Of a stretch of DNA of 32,775 bases, positions 1 through 8,562 are shown one piece after another. Source of the stretch: Rhodococcus sp. (in: high G+C Gram-positive bacteria) (GTDB lineage Bacteria; Actinomycetota; Actinomycetes; Mycobacteriales; Mycobacteriaceae). The position numbers and the translations under genes were made by a program. How positions within the stretch are numbered: the stretch's first letter is position 1; each line of letters starts with the position of its first letter. The stretch is from contig JAAZAD010000217.1 of assembly GCA_012514505.1 (NCBI GenBank), forward strand, positions 1-32,775. The letters run 5' to 3'. The notes below the pieces were generated by a model. That model was not told the origin of the DNA, ran no database searches, and worked only from the letters and a program-made list of their open reading frames with translations.

Positions 1-303
1 ACCGACGAGGGCGTCTTCGGCCTCGAAGCCGGCCTCCCCGCCATCGTCTCGGTCAACGAGAAGATCAACGAGCCCCGCTTCCCCTCCTTCAAGGGCATCA
101 TGGCCGCGAAGAAGAAGGAAGTTCTCGTCTACTCGCTCGCCGACCTCGGCGTCGACCCGGAGACCGTCGGTGTTGCCAACGCAGCGACCACCGTCACCGC
201 CTCCACCCCCAAGCCCCCCCGTACCGCTGGTGAGCGCATCACCGACGAGGGTGACGGCGGCAGCAAGATCGCCTCGTACCTCGTGGCTCAGAAGATCATC
301 TGA
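1..303 (+). CDS. etfB: Electron transfer flavoprotein beta subunit, C-terminal part
   Basis: The reading frame is open from the first base of the window to a TGA at 301-303, giving the last 100 residues of the protein; the start lies outside. The visible part contains the family's characteristic segment around LPAIVSVNEKINEPRFPSFKGIMAAKKKE, seen here as residues 13-41 of the fragment, which belongs to the EtfB nucleotide-binding fold. EtfB pairs with EtfA to make a soluble FAD/AMP heterodimer that carries electrons from acyl-CoA dehydrogenases to the membrane quinone pool. The EtfA gene follows 47 bp downstream on the same strand, as expected for an etfBA (fixAB) operon. The ATG at position 100 is internal and not a real start. 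Confidence 0.95.
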   Translation, partial: TDEGVFGLEAGLPAIVSVNEKINEPRFPSFKGIMAAKKKEVLVYSLADLGVDPETVGVANAATTVTASTPKPPRTAGERITDEGDGGSKIASYLVAQKII

Positions 304-350
304 TCGCGCCCCTCTAAACAACCAGCAGACATTCACAGGGAGAGTTAGTC

Positions 351-1307
351 ATGGCAGAAGTACTTGTGCTCGTCGAGCACGCAGAGGGTGCAGTCAAGAA
401 GATCAGCACCGAACTCCTCACCGCCGCACGCGCGCTCGGTGAGCCGTCCGCCGTCGTCACCGGCCCCGCCGGCACCGCCGACAAGCTTGCGGACGCACTC
501 ACCGCGGCCGGCGCCGAGAAGATCTATGTCGCCGAGTCGGACGACATCGACGGCTTCCTCGTCACCCCCAAGGTCGACGTGCTCGCCGGACTCGTCGAGT
601 CCGCGTCGCCGGCAGCGGTCATCACCGCCGCCAGCATCGAGGGCAAGGAGGTGTCCGGCCGTCTCGCAGCACGCATCGGATCGGGTCTCCTCGTGGACGC
701 CGTCGACGTCAAGGGCGACGGCAGCGTCGTTCACTCCATCTTCGGTGGCGCCTTCACCGTCGATGCCAAGGCCAACGGTGACGTCCCGGTCATCTCTGTC
801 CGCCCGGGTGCCATCGAGGCGCAGCCGCAGGCCGGAGCCGGCGAGAAGGTTGTCGTCGAGGTTCCCGCCCAGGAAGAGAACGCAGTGAAGATCACCTCGC
901 GTGATCCGATCGTCGGTGGCGACCGTCCCGAGCTCACCGAGGCGACTGTCGTCGTGTCCGGTGGTCGTGGTGTCGGCAGCGCAGACAAGTTCTCCGTGGT
1001 CGAGGAGCTCGCCGACTCGCTCGGTGCCGCTGTCGGTGCTTCGCGTGCCGCAGTCGACTCGGGCTACTACCCGGGCCAGTTCCAGGTCGGTCAGACCGGT
1101 AAGACGGTTTCGCCTCAGCTGTACATCGCCCTCGGTATCTCCGGCGCCATCCAGCACCGTGCAGGTATGCAGACCTCGAAGACCATCGTCGCTGTGAACA
1201 AGGACGAAGAGGCTCCGATCTTCGAGATCGCGGACTACGGCATCGTCGGCGACCTGTTCGACGTCGCTCCGCAGCTCACCGAGGCTGTCAAGAGCCACAA
1301 GGGCTGA
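351..1307 (+). CDS. etfA: Electron transfer flavoprotein alpha subunit
   Basis: A 318-residue protein, the usual EtfA length. The N-terminal half (about 1-190) is the ETF alpha/beta-like domain. The C-terminal half (about 195-318) is the FAD-binding domain, with VVSGGRGVG near 198, the conserved [20 protein letters not shown] and the ETF-alpha signature around [13 protein letters not shown]. It holds the FAD that receives electrons from acyl-CoA dehydrogenases in the cytoplasm. The ATG at 351 follows a purine-rich Shine-Dalgarno-like GGGAGA about ten bases upstream. It sits 47 bp after etfB and is followed by an inverted repeat likely to end the operon. Naming rests on strong sequence recognition and on the etfB neighbour. 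Confidence 0.96.
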   Translation: MAEVLVLVEHAEGAVKKISTELLTAARALGEPSAVVTGPAGTADKLADALTAAGAEKIYVAESDDIDGFLVTPKVDVLAGLVESASPAAVITAASIEGKEVSGRLAARIGSGLLVDAVDVKGDGSVVHSIFGGAFTVDAKANGDVPVISVRPGAIEAQPQAGAGEKVVVEVPAQEENAVKITSRDPIVGGDRPELTEATVVVSGGRGVGSADKFSVVEELADSLGAAVGASRAAVDSGYYPGQFQVGQTGKTVSPQLYIALGISGAIQHRAGMQTSKTIVAVNKDEEAPIFEIADYGIVGDLFDVAPQLTEAVKSHKG

Positions 1308-1333
1308 TAACCGCTCACAGCGGAGATCTGCTC

Positions 1334-1380
1334 GCTACGCCCTTCGTTTCTCACTGGGAGACGGAGGGCGTAGCCCGTTT
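1334..1380 (+). terminator. Probable intrinsic terminator after etfBA
   Basis: A perfect 10-bp inverted repeat (gctacgccct at 1334-1343, agggcgtagc at 1365-1374) encloses a 21-nt loop that can pair partly further, and is followed by CCGTTT. The T-run is short, as is common in high-GC actinobacteria. It lies 27 bp after the etfA stop. Confidence 0.6.
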
Positions 1381-1460
1381 CAGGGAGCGTTCACCCGTCC
1401 TGCATCGACATGACACCTCGGGGTTGCCGCAGGTCTGCAGTGGCTCGGTAAACCTGCGCC

Positions 1461-2294
1461 ATGACAACTTCGTCAGTACTGCGTTCGCCCCGCGACGCCA
1501 CCGATTCCGTTGTTTCCTCGCCCAGGTATTCCCTGGTCGTCTCCTCTGATCGTGAGCATCGGGTTGCTGCCCAGCGGCTCCGCTACCAGGTGTTCGCGTC
1601 GGAACCCGGGTTCTCGATCCCGGACGATCCGGATGGCCTGGATGCCGATCGTTTCGACGACTTCTGTGACCACCTGCTCGTTCGTCACGACGCGACCGGC
1701 GAGTTCGTCGGCTGCTACCGGATGCTTCCCCCGGACGCAGCCGTGGCGGCGGGCGGCTATTACACGGCCACGGAATTCGACATCTCGGCCCTGGTTCCGG
1801 CCGAGAACCGGATCGTGGAGATGGGTCGCGCGTGTGTCGACCCCGATCATCGTTCAGGTTCCGTTCTCAGTTTGATGTGGGCAGGGATCCTGCACTACTT
1901 GGATTTGACCGGCCACGAATCGGTCATGGGATGTGTGTCGGTGCCGATGCAGGAGACCCCGGACGAACCCGCTGGAGCGAATGTCCGCGGCGTGCGCGAC
2001 ATGATCCTGCGTAAGCACGGTAACGAGCCCGACCGTCGGGCAGTGCCCTACTCTCCGGTGGTCGTCGATGGGAAGGGCTTGGACGATCTCGTCCCGCCCG
2101 TGCGGCCGTCGATCCCGCCGCTGCTGAGGGGATATCTGCGGCTGAACGCGAAGATCTGTGGTGAACCCGCACACGATCCCGCTTTCGGTGTCGCCGACTT
2201 CGTCGCGATGCTGCACCGCCGCGATGCCAATCAGCGGTATCTCGACAGGTTGCAGCAGGCGTCCGCCAACCTCGAGTCCGGAAGTCTCCGATGA
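1461..2294 (+). CDS. GNAT-fold N-acyltransferase, OlsB-like
   Basis: A 277-residue protein of the acyltransferase group related to ornithine-lipid synthase OlsB and acyl-homoserine-lactone synthases. Recognisable features are RLRYQVFASEPGF (about 40-52), FDDFCDHLLVRHDATGEFVGCYRML (about 65-89, the DHLLV...G.YR pattern) and IVEMGRACVDPDHRSG (about 113-128). OlsB transfers a 3-hydroxyacyl chain to the amino group of ornithine; the substrate here is inferred only. The ATG at 2291 of the following PlsC-type gene overlaps this stop codon, so the two are translationally coupled, like the two steps of ornithine-lipid synthesis. M. tuberculosis Rv3027c is the positional counterpart (from memory). There is no clear Shine-Dalgarno before the ATG at 1461; a TAAACC box ends six bases upstream, so it may be leaderless. 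Confidence 0.75.
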   Translation: MTTSSVLRSPRDATDSVVSSPRYSLVVSSDREHRVAAQRLRYQVFASEPGFSIPDDPDGLDADRFDDFCDHLLVRHDATGEFVGCYRMLPPDAAVAAGGYYTATEFDISALVPAENRIVEMGRACVDPDHRSGSVLSLMWAGILHYLDLTGHESVMGCVSVPMQETPDEPAGANVRGVRDMILRKHGNEPDRRAVPYSPVVVDGKGLDDLVPPVRPSIPPLLRGYLRLNAKICGEPAHDPAFGVADFVAMLHRRDANQRYLDRLQQASANLESGSLR

Positions 2295-3157
2295 GGACGG
2301 AACAGCACGCCTGGATGCCGGTGAGCCCGTGCGGCGACGGCTGCCTGCCCGCACACCAGGACCGGGTGTCGCACCCGGTCGTGATCGGCCGCTGGATCCT
2401 GGTGCTCGCTGCGCTGGCAACAGCTCCCGTGCTGAGCGCGGGATGGTTGCTTCCCCGGAAGCTGCGTTCCAGCCTGCAACGCAGATACTCCCGCATGCTC
2501 CTTCGCTGCATGGGGATGCGGCTGCGAGTCTCGGACGAGCGGGGTGTGCGTAGGCCGGAAGGCGGCGTGATGATCGTCGCAGGCCACGTTTCCTGGACCG
2601 ATGTGCTGGTACTGAGCGCGATAGCTCCGGCGAGCTTCGTTGCCCGCGCAGACCTGTTGGACTGGCGGGTTCTCGGGTCGTTGGCGCGGCGGATGCGGAT
2701 CATCCCCATCGAGCGGCAGAATCTCCGCGCCCTCCCCGCCACGATCGGGGTCGCTGCCGACCGCCTGCGACGGGGCGAGCGGGTCGTCGTCTTCCCGGAG
2801 GGGACCACGTGGTGTGGCCGCGCCTACGGTGGATTTCGCCCCGCCATGTTCCAGGCTGCGATCGACGCTGAGTGCCCGGTGCAACCGATCTCTGTCCGCT
2901 ACACCACAGCAGATCGCCTCACGACAGGTCCGTGCTTCGTGGGAGAGGAAACGATCGGGCAGTCGATCAGCCGCATCATCCGGCAGGAGAACGTCACGGC
3001 TGCGGTCCGGTTGGCGCCGATCGAGTACCCGGGGGAATCACGTCACGACCTTGCCGCCCGCACCGAACGTGCAGTACGTGGCGCCGAATGCATCGACCTG
3101 GCCGCCCACGACATCCTCGATCCCGCCATCGAGGGGCAGGAGAGCCTGGTCGCCTAG
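2291..3157 (+). CDS. 1-acyl-glycerol-3-phosphate acyltransferase family protein (PlsC/OlsA-like)
   Basis: A 288-residue acyltransferase with the diagnostic HX4D motif HVSWTD at residues 99-104, the FPEGTT block at 168-173, and a hydrophobic stretch (about 31-53) that would anchor it at the inner face of the membrane. Family members esterify a fatty acyl group onto lysophosphatidic acid or, in the OlsA case, onto lyso-ornithine lipid. Being coupled by an ATGA overlap to an OlsB-like N-acyltransferase favours the second role, but this is inference; a role in phospholipid synthesis remains possible. The positional counterpart in M. tuberculosis is Rv3026c. It ends 17 bp before the cysteine desulfurase start. 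Confidence 0.85.
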   Translation: MRTEQHAWMPVSPCGDGCLPAHQDRVSHPVVIGRWILVLAALATAPVLSAGWLLPRKLRSSLQRRYSRMLLRCMGMRLRVSDERGVRRPEGGVMIVAGHVSWTDVLVLSAIAPASFVARADLLDWRVLGSLARRMRIIPIERQNLRALPATIGVAADRLRRGERVVVFPEGTTWCGRAYGGFRPAMFQAAIDAECPVQPISVRYTTADRLTTGPCFVGEETIGQSISRIIRQENVTAAVRLAPIEYPGESRHDLAARTERAVRGAECIDLAAHDILDPAIEGQESLVA

Positions 3158-3174
3158 GTTATCCTGGTCAGGTC

Positions 3175-4395
3175 ATGACCTCTGCTCGCACCTCCGTTCC
3201 TCCCATCTACCTGGATCATGCCGCCACCACACCGATGGTGCCGGCGGCCGTTCGGGCCATGACCGACATCTTCACCACCGTGGGTAATGCGTCTTCGCTG
3301 CACGGTTCCGGGCGCGCCGCCCGTAGGCGAGTCGAGGAATCACGCGAATCGATCGCCGCGAATCTCGGTGCCCGTCCTTCCGAGGTGATCTTCACCTCGG
3401 GTGGAACCGAGAGCGACAACCTCGCAGTCAAGGGCATCTACTGGGCTCGGCGGGATGCCGATGCGAAGCGCACCCGCATCATCGCGAGCGCGGTGGAGCA
3501 CCACGCAGTGATCGACACCCTCGAATGGCTCGAACAGCACGAAGGCGCCCGGATCACCTGGCTTCCGGTGGACGAGGTCGGTCGCGTCGACCCGCGCACC
3601 CTCAGGCGTGAGCTCGAACTCCACGGCGACGAAGCTGCGCTCGTGACCATCATGTGGGCCAACAACGAGATCGGCACCGTGATGCCGATCGCCGAACTCG
3701 CCGCCGTGGCGTCGGAGTTCGAGATCCCCATGCACAGCGACGCGATTCAGGCGGTGGCCCACCTGCCGGTCGACTTCGCCGCGAGTGGGCTCTCCGCGAT
3801 GAGCATCGCCGCACACAAGTTCGGCGGTCCGCAGGGCGTAGGAGCGCTATTGCTCGGTCGCACGGTGCCGTGCGTTCCGTTGCTGCACGGCGGTGGCCAC
3901 GAACGCGACCTGCGATCGGGAACCCCGGACACCGCGAGCGTGGTGGGAATGGCCGCGGCGCTGCAGGCGGGCACGCAGGACCTGCCGCACCGCACAGCAG
4001 AATTGGCGTCGCTGCGCGATCATCTCGTATCGGAAGTGCATCGCATCGCACCCGAAGCGATATTGAACGGGCCGAGTGGTGACGGTCGGTTGGCGAGCAA
4101 CGCGCATTTCACCTTCCCCGGCTGTGAAGGCGATTCCCTATTGATGCTGCTCGACGCGGCCGGAATCGAATGTTCCACCGGATCGGCATGCACTGCTGGA
4201 GTGGCGAGCGCGAGCCATGTGCTCCTCGCCATCGGAACGGACCCAGTAACCGCGCGTGGGTCGTTGCGGTTCTCGCTGGGACACACTTCGACAATTGACG
4301 ACGTGGCGGCGCTGGTATCGGCGCTGCCACAGGTAGTAGAGCGCGCCCGCGCTGCCGGCCTGGCCGGCGCCGGATCGCGCGGAGGAGGCAACTGA
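3175..4395 (+). CDS. Cysteine desulfurase (IscS/NifS class)
   Basis: A 406-residue PLP enzyme that removes sulfur from L-cysteine as an enzyme-bound persulfide. The N-terminus has YLDHAATTP (12-20), the PLP lysine is K215 in [10 protein letters not shown], with HSDAIQAV (187-194) just before it, and the active-site cysteine is C339 in STGSACTAG. The reading frame is open much further upstream, into the preceding gene, but the family N-terminus fits the ATG at 3175; a TATCCT box at 3160-3165 suggests a promoter immediately ahead. It overlaps the next gene, mnmA, by one base (TGATG), and a thiouridylase partner is a natural user of the sulfur. Often annotated iscS in mycobacteria (Rv3025c). I leave the symbol empty because several paralogues share this architecture. 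Confidence 0.93.
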   Translation: MTSARTSVPPIYLDHAATTPMVPAAVRAMTDIFTTVGNASSLHGSGRAARRRVEESRESIAANLGARPSEVIFTSGGTESDNLAVKGIYWARRDADAKRTRIIASAVEHHAVIDTLEWLEQHEGARITWLPVDEVGRVDPRTLRRELELHGDEAALVTIMWANNEIGTVMPIAELAAVASEFEIPMHSDAIQAVAHLPVDFAASGLSAMSIAAHKFGGPQGVGALLLGRTVPCVPLLHGGGHERDLRSGTPDTASVVGMAAALQAGTQDLPHRTAELASLRDHLVSEVHRIAPEAILNGPSGDGRLASNAHFTFPGCEGDSLLMLLDAAGIECSTGSACTAGVASASHVLLAIGTDPVTARGSLRFSLGHTSTIDDVAALVSALPQVVERARAAGLAGAGSRGGGN

Positions 4396-5489
4396 TGCGC
4401 ATTCTGGCAGCCATGAGCGGTGGGGTGGATTCGGCGGTGGCCGCCGCCCGCGCCGTCGATGCGGGACACGACGTGGTCGGGGTGCACCTTGCGTTGTCCA
4501 CAGCGCCGGGCGCACTGCGCACCGGTTCGCGGGGATGCTGTTCCAAGGAGGACGCCGGCGATGCCCGCCGCGCCGCCGATGTGCTCGGCATTCCCTTCTA
4601 CGTATGGGATTTCGCGGACCGCTTCAAGGAAGACGTGATCGACGATTTCGTCGCGTCCTATGCCGCCGGTGAAACCCCCAACCCGTGCCTGCGCTGCAAC
4701 GAGAAGATCAAGTTCTCGGCCTTGGCCGATCGCGCTGCGGCGCTCGGCTTCGACGCAGTGGCGACCGGTCACTACGCCCGACTCGACGACGGGGTGCTTC
4801 GTCGCGCCGTCGACGACGACAAGGATCAGTCGTACGTACTGGGCGTGCTCACCTCCGAGCAACTCTCGCGCGCAATGTTCCCGGTGGGCGACAGCCCCAA
4901 GGATCGGATTCGCGAAGAGGCGGCGGAGCGCGGCCTCGCGGTCGCGGACAAGCCGGACAGTCACGACATCTGCTTCATCCCCTCCGGTGACACCCGCGCC
5001 TTCCTCGGTGCGCGTATCGGAGTGCGGCCCGGCAGTGTCGTCGACACCGACTCCGGCGAGGTGCTCGCGGAACACGAGGGTGTGCACGGGTTCACGATCG
5101 GGCAGCGGAAGGGGCTCGGCGTGCAAGGACCGGCCGCCGACGGTCGCCCGCGGTACGTCACGGCCATCGAACCCGAAACCGGTACCGTGCGTGTCGGTTC
5201 GGCGGCGAATCTCGATGTGTGGTCCATTTCTGCCGAGCGTGCGGTGTGGACGTCGGGGCAGACCCCGAGCGGTCCCCTCGAGTGCACGGTGCAGGTGCGA
5301 GCGCACGGCGGACTCGCGCAGGCGGTCGCCGAAGCAGTCGACGGCGGTATCGAGATCACGCTCCGTGAACCTCTCACCGGTGTGGCCAAGGGGCAGGCCG
5401 TGGTGTTGTATCGGCCCGACTCCGAGGGCGATATCGTGCTCGGTAGTGGCACCATCGCCGGTACCGGCGGAGCACCGAACTCACTGTGA
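4395..5489 (+). CDS. mnmA: tRNA-specific 2-thiouridylase MnmA
   Basis: A 364-residue ATP-dependent enzyme that installs sulfur at C2 of the wobble uridine (U34) of Lys, Glu and Gln tRNAs. The PP-loop is [11 protein letters not shown] (7-17). The two catalytic cysteines are C101 in NPCLRCN and C192 in HDICFIP, both present, and GQRKGLGV marks the start of the C-terminal domain. The start ATG at 4395 overlaps the cysteine desulfurase stop, with GGAGGAGGC just upstream as ribosome-binding site, so donor and acceptor of the sulfur relay are made together. A GTGA overlap couples it to the MetE-like gene downstream. Also called trmU. Confidence 0.96.
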   Translation: MRILAAMSGGVDSAVAAARAVDAGHDVVGVHLALSTAPGALRTGSRGCCSKEDAGDARRAADVLGIPFYVWDFADRFKEDVIDDFVASYAAGETPNPCLRCNEKIKFSALADRAAALGFDAVATGHYARLDDGVLRRAVDDDKDQSYVLGVLTSEQLSRAMFPVGDSPKDRIREEAAERGLAVADKPDSHDICFIPSGDTRAFLGARIGVRPGSVVDTDSGEVLAEHEGVHGFTIGQRKGLGVQGPAADGRPRYVTAIEPETGTVRVGSAANLDVWSISAERAVWTSGQTPSGPLECTVQVRAHGGLAQAVAEAVDGGIEITLREPLTGVAKGQAVVLYRPDSEGDIVLGSGTIAGTGGAPNSL

Positions 5490-6511
5490 CACCACACGCT
5501 TCCGTCGGTCTGGCCGGGAAAGTCACCGGTGTGGGCTCGTGGCCGGGAACGAACTCGCTCGAATCCGCCCGGGTGATTCTTGGCGAACTGGGGGAGTTGC
5601 CGCACCTCGTCGAGCTTCCGGATCGTGGGCTCGGGGCGGACATGATCGGCCGGGCTGCGGCACTATTGGTCGACATTCCGCTCGACGCATCGACCACGGG
5701 CTACCGGATCACCCGCTCGCGGGGCGCCGTCACGAAGCGCGCCGCGGATCTGTTGATTCAGGATCTCGACGCACTCGAAGAGGCCTGGGAGGTAGCTGGA
5801 TTCAGTGGCGACCAGGTGCTGAAAGTGCAGTCCGTCGGACCGTTGACTCTCGCGGCCCAGGTGGAGTTCGCCACCGGTAAGCGCATCCTCACCGACCGCG
5901 GTGCGGTCCGTGACTTTTCGGAATCGTTGGGTGAAGGCCTTTCTCGGCATGCTGCCGAGGTGACGCGAAGGACTGGGGCTCAGGTGGTCGTTCAGTTCGA
6001 CGAACCCTCGTTGCCCGCAGTGCTGGCAGGAACCCTGAAAGGCCGTACTCGTCTCGAGACCGTTCCTGCCGTTCCCGAACCCGAAGCGCTCGCGATTCTC
6101 GACAGCGCCATCGACGCGACCGGTCATCCGGTCATGGTCCACTGCTGTGCGAGTGACCTTCCGGCGGATCTACTGCGCCGAAGTTCTGCTTTCGCAATCG
6201 GATTCGATGCCTCGCAGTTGACGTCGTCCGGCCTGGACGGAATCGGCGAACTGATCGATTCCGGAAAGGAACTGGTCCTCGGCCTCGTCCCGTCGCTCCA
6301 ACCGGAAACTGTGCCCGGTTGGCGCGAGCTGGCGCAGCCCGCTGTGACGTTGATCGACCGACTCGGATTCCCACGCACCACCCTACGAACTCAGGTGGCC
6401 GTGACACCCACATGCGGACTGGCTGGGACGAGTGAGCAGTGGAGCCGCGAAGCGCTGAAACTGACCCGCGAGGTCGGAGCTGCACTCTCCGAGGATCCCG
6501 AATCTCTCTGA
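5486..6511 (+). CDS. Short MetE-like (cobalamin-independent methionine synthase C-terminal domain) protein
   Basis: A 341-residue TIM-barrel protein that matches only the catalytic C-terminal half of MetE (full MetE is about 750 residues). Visible markers are [10 protein letters not shown] at 14-23, [12 protein letters not shown] near 168, the zinc-site motif VMVHCCASD (about 216-224), equivalent to the HxC of MetE, and TPTCGLAG near the C-terminus, which supplies the third cysteine ligand. The segment where MetE has its glutamate ligand reads AIGFDASQ. A thiol methyltransferase activity is likely, but the methyl donor is not evident. GTG at 5486 overlaps the mnmA stop (GTGA). M. tuberculosis Rv3015c is the positional counterpart (from memory), where it directly precedes ligA. 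Confidence 0.8.
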   Translation: MTPHASVGLAGKVTGVGSWPGTNSLESARVILGELGELPHLVELPDRGLGADMIGRAAALLVDIPLDASTTGYRITRSRGAVTKRAADLLIQDLDALEEAWEVAGFSGDQVLKVQSVGPLTLAAQVEFATGKRILTDRGAVRDFSESLGEGLSRHAAEVTRRTGAQVVVQFDEPSLPAVLAGTLKGRTRLETVPAVPEPEALAILDSAIDATGHPVMVHCCASDLPADLLRRSSAFAIGFDASQLTSSGLDGIGELIDSGKELVLGLVPSLQPETVPGWRELAQPAVTLIDRLGFPRTTLRTQVAVTPTCGLAGTSEQWSREALKLTREVGAALSEDPESL

Positions 6512-6528
6512 CCGACTGAGGAGGCGGC

Positions 6529-6864
6529 GTGCACTGGGTTGTTGGACTGGCCGTTCTCCTGGTGGTGGCACTGGTCGTGGACCGAACGGCACTGTGGGCC
6601 GAACGCAAGGGCTGGATCTACTGGCGCAAGCTCAGCGCAAACTACGGCAGCGGTGTTGCCGGAGTTTTCGGCGAGATGCAAACCCTGCTCTCGCCGTCGT
6701 ACCGGCACACCGCCGAAGAGGTGGAGGCGAAGAAGGCGTTGCGGGTCGATCACGCCACCGGCGACAAGCACGGAATTGCAGTCGATCTCGACGACAACGT
6801 CGTTCTGTTGCCGGCGACGGACGGCAGTACCGGCCACCGACATTCCGGTGACCGGTACCAGTAG
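6529..6864 (+). CDS. Small membrane-anchored protein, possibly DUF6191-like
   Basis: A 111-residue protein with one N-terminal hydrophobic helix (about 2-19) followed by a positively charged WAERKGWIYWRK segment, so the C-terminus should face the cytoplasm. The middle section, FGEMQTLLSPSYRHTAEEVEAKKALRV (about 46-72, aromatic residue followed by a basic-H-T-x-x-E pattern), resembles from memory the small DUF6191 proteins of actinobacteria; no function is known for them. The GTG start at 6529 has an excellent ribosome-binding site, GAGGAGG, at 6518-6524. It follows the MetE-like gene by 17 bp and probably ends that operon; its stop is 4 bp from the stop of the convergent oxidoreductase gene. 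Confidence 0.7.
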   Translation: MHWVVGLAVLLVVALVVDRTALWAERKGWIYWRKLSANYGSGVAGVFGEMQTLLSPSYRHTAEEVEAKKALRVDHATGDKHGIAVDLDDNVVLLPATDGSTGHRHSGDRYQ

Positions 6865-6868
6865 TCCG

Positions 6869-7786
6869 TCAGGGGGTGAGGAGGTAACGTCCGCGCACTC
6901 CTCCCTTGGCTACGGCCTTGTGTGCATCGGCTACCTGGTCCAGTGGCATCAGGGTATGTACCCGGGCGGGAAGTTCACCCGACACGGTGCGGGCGAGCAG
7001 TTCGGCCAGTCGGGTGCCGTCCGGGTGGGCCATCACCGCTTCCGTGCGGATACCGCGTTCGGAGGCAGGTCTGGCATTCGGCTGGACACCCACATAGGTG
7101 CCGCTGTCACGGACAAGGGAGATGGCCTGTTCGCCCAGTGTGGCGGTGTCGGCGACCGCATCCCAACCCAATTCGGCGTGTGTGGTGAAGCCCGCACCGA
7201 GGCTGCTGACGAACTCCTCGTCCTCGGCGCGAGCGAGACCCGTCACCTGCCAGCCGCGATCCCGCGCGAGTGCGGCGACGTAGGCCCCGATCGCGCCGGC
7301 CGCTCCGGTCACCAGCAGTCGGTTGGCGGCCTCGGGTGCGTCACCGAGTAGGTCGACGATCTGGTTGGCGGTCTGCCCGTTGAGCGGCACTGTCGAGGCA
7401 GCAGCGAGCTCCAGCTCGTGTGGCACCACGGCGAGATCGGTGGCAGGGACGACGAGTTGCTCGGCGTACGTGCCGAAGTCCCGATCGATACCGCCCACCA
7501 TTCCCGCGACCCGCGTTCCGGCTGCAAGGTCCGTGCCCTCGCCCGTATCGATCACGGTCCCGGCGAAGTCCCAGCCCAGGCCTGTGTGTTCCGGCTGATG
7601 GATGGCGCCCATGCTATGGAAGATGCCGTTCGCGATCGCCAGGTCGACGGGATTGATGGTCACTGCGGTGATCTGGACCCGCACCTGTCCAGGGCCTGGG
7701 AGCGCAACGGGGACGTCGATGATCTCGATCGAGTCGGGACCGTCCGGAGTGCGGACCACTGCAGCGCGGAAAGTGGGGTTCGTCAT
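6869..7786 (-). CDS. NADPH:quinone oxidoreductase-like MDR family protein
   Basis: A 305-residue medium-chain dehydrogenase/reductase. The N-terminal GroES-like domain has PGPGQVRVQITAVTINPVDLAIANG (about 30-54) and GLGWDFAGTVIDTGEGT (about 69-85). The Rossmann domain has VTGAAGAIGAYVAALARDRG (about 160-179), typical of zinc-independent quinone oxidoreductases, and the cysteine zinc ligands of alcohol dehydrogenases are absent. It would reduce quinones or activated enones using NADPH; the actual substrate is unknown. The ATG at 7786 is preceded by AGGAGCG. It is divergent from an HxlR regulator, and the shared 124-bp gap holds two palindromes, so it is probably the regulator's target. Confidence 0.88.
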   Translation of the reverse strand: MTNPTFRAAVVRTPDGPDSIEIIDVPVALPGPGQVRVQITAVTINPVDLAIANGIFHSMGAIHQPEHTGLGWDFAGTVIDTGEGTDLAAGTRVAGMVGGIDRDFGTYAEQLVVPATDLAVVPHELELAAASTVPLNGQTANQIVDLLGDAPEAANRLLVTGAAGAIGAYVAALARDRGWQVTGLARAEDEEFVSSLGAGFTTHAELGWDAVADTATLGEQAISLVRDSGTYVGVQPNARPASERGIRTEAVMAHPDGTRLAELLARTVSGELPARVHTLMPLDQVADAHKAVAKGGVRGRYLLTP

Positions 7787-7838
7787 GAGTCAACGCTCCT
7801 AGAGGGTTGTGTTCGATGGCCTGACTCCTTCGCTATGG

Positions 7839-7854
7839 ATAGGTAACTACCTAT
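7839..7854. promoter_or_regulatory. Inverted repeat, candidate HxlR operator 1
   Basis: Perfect 7-bp arms ataggta and tacctat separated by 2 bp, in the gap between the divergent oxidoreductase and HxlR genes, 53 bp from the oxidoreductase start. HxlR proteins bind such dyads as dimers; that this one is the site is inferred from position. Confidence 0.6.
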
Positions 7855-7861
7855 TAGGAAG

Positions 7862-7881
7862 TACGCACCTCGAGGTGCGTA
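7862..7881. promoter_or_regulatory. Perfect 20-bp palindrome, candidate HxlR operator 2
   Basis: The sequence tacgcacctcgaggtgcgta equals its own reverse complement over all 20 bases. It lies 8 bp from operator candidate 1 and 29 bp before the HxlR start, where binding could block transcription of both genes. Confidence 0.6.
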
Positions 7882-7910
7882 GGTCACCCGGCGGTAGGAA
7901 GGTGTAATTG

Positions 7911-8363
7911 ATGCCCACGATGACGGCCGCGCAGAAGCGCGCACATGCGAAGGCCGACTACGACGCATTTCTGGCGGAATGTCCGAGCCGCAAGCTGCTC
8001 GACCGAATCTCCGACAAGTGGGTCGCGCTCGTGCTCGCCGCGCTCGGCAGCGACGGCGCCACGCACCCGGGACGCGACGGCACCGGTGAGCCACGGGCAA
8101 TGCGGTATTCCGAACTGTCACGCCGATTGGCCGGGGTCAGTCAGAAGATGCTCACCCAGACCCTGCGCTCGCTCGAACGCGACGGTTTGCTCGTTCGGAC
8201 GGTGACGCCGACGGTGCCCGTCACGGTCACCTACGAACTCACCGACCTCGGACTCTCGCTCCATCAGGTGATCCGCGGCATCAAGAGGTGGGCCGAGGCG
8301 AACATGGGCGAAGTGTTGTCCCACCGTGAGGAATACGACAGCCGCGCAGCGAACGAGACGTAA
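7911..8363 (+). CDS. HxlR-family winged-helix transcriptional regulator
   Basis: A 150-residue protein with the HxlR pattern: a conserved cysteine in CPSRKLLDRISDKW (about 24-37), RYSELSRRLAGVSQKMLTQTLRSLERDGLLVR (about 64-95, helix-turn-helix) and VTVTYELTDLG (about 102-112) in the wing. The single cysteine is at the place where redox or electrophile-sensing members such as HypR and YodB carry theirs, which would match a quinone reductase as target. The ATG at 7911 with GGAAGG at 7897-7902 is preferred over the TTG just before it. A proline-, glycine- and histidine-containing insert (about 48-62) sits between the first helices. Divergent from the oxidoreductase. Confidence 0.9.
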   Translation: MPTMTAAQKRAHAKADYDAFLAECPSRKLLDRISDKWVALVLAALGSDGATHPGRDGTGEPRAMRYSELSRRLAGVSQKMLTQTLRSLERDGLLVRTVTPTVPVTVTYELTDLGLSLHQVIRGIKRWAEANMGEVLSHREEYDSRAANET

Positions 8364-8451
8364 ACCGCCGCTGCATCATCGTCATGACAGTCCGCACAAA
8401 ATTTGTCCGGTTTGGGGGAAATTCAATAGGTTTTGATATCTAACTAATTGA

Positions 8452-8562
8452 AACTCGAGTGGGGGAATAATGACTCATCGTCGTACCGTGGGTAAACATC
8501 GTCGGGTCTCGCCGAATGTCGGCAAGGTTGCTGCTCTGGGGGCCGTCCCTGTGTCGATCGCC
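8452..8562 (+). repeat. Direct repeat copy 1 (leader and signal-peptide region of glycine-rich gene 1)
   Basis: These 111 bases recur at 9180-9290 at a constant offset of 728 bp with only a handful of substitutions. The block 8497-8549 (53 nt) is identical in both copies, including synonymous positions. It covers the ribosome-binding site GGGGGA, the start codon and the first 31 codons. Confidence 0.9.

Noticed and set aside
345-1298. Long minus-strand open frame opposite etfA
   Set aside because: Mirror frame of a well recognised gene in GC-rich DNA; the protein has no family features. The same applies to long frames opposite ilvB (29782-31677), pfkA/response regulator (20482-22221) and gatA (15847-17583).
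2872-3174. Upstream 101-codon extension of the cysteine desulfurase frame
   Set aside because: It runs through the PlsC-type gene in another frame and has no similarity to the desulfurase N-terminus; the ATG at 3175 fits.
8398-8408. Short palindrome acaaa-a-tttgt upstream of glycine-rich gene 1
   Set aside because: Only 5-bp arms in an AT-rich stretch; expected by chance and without a nearby regulator.
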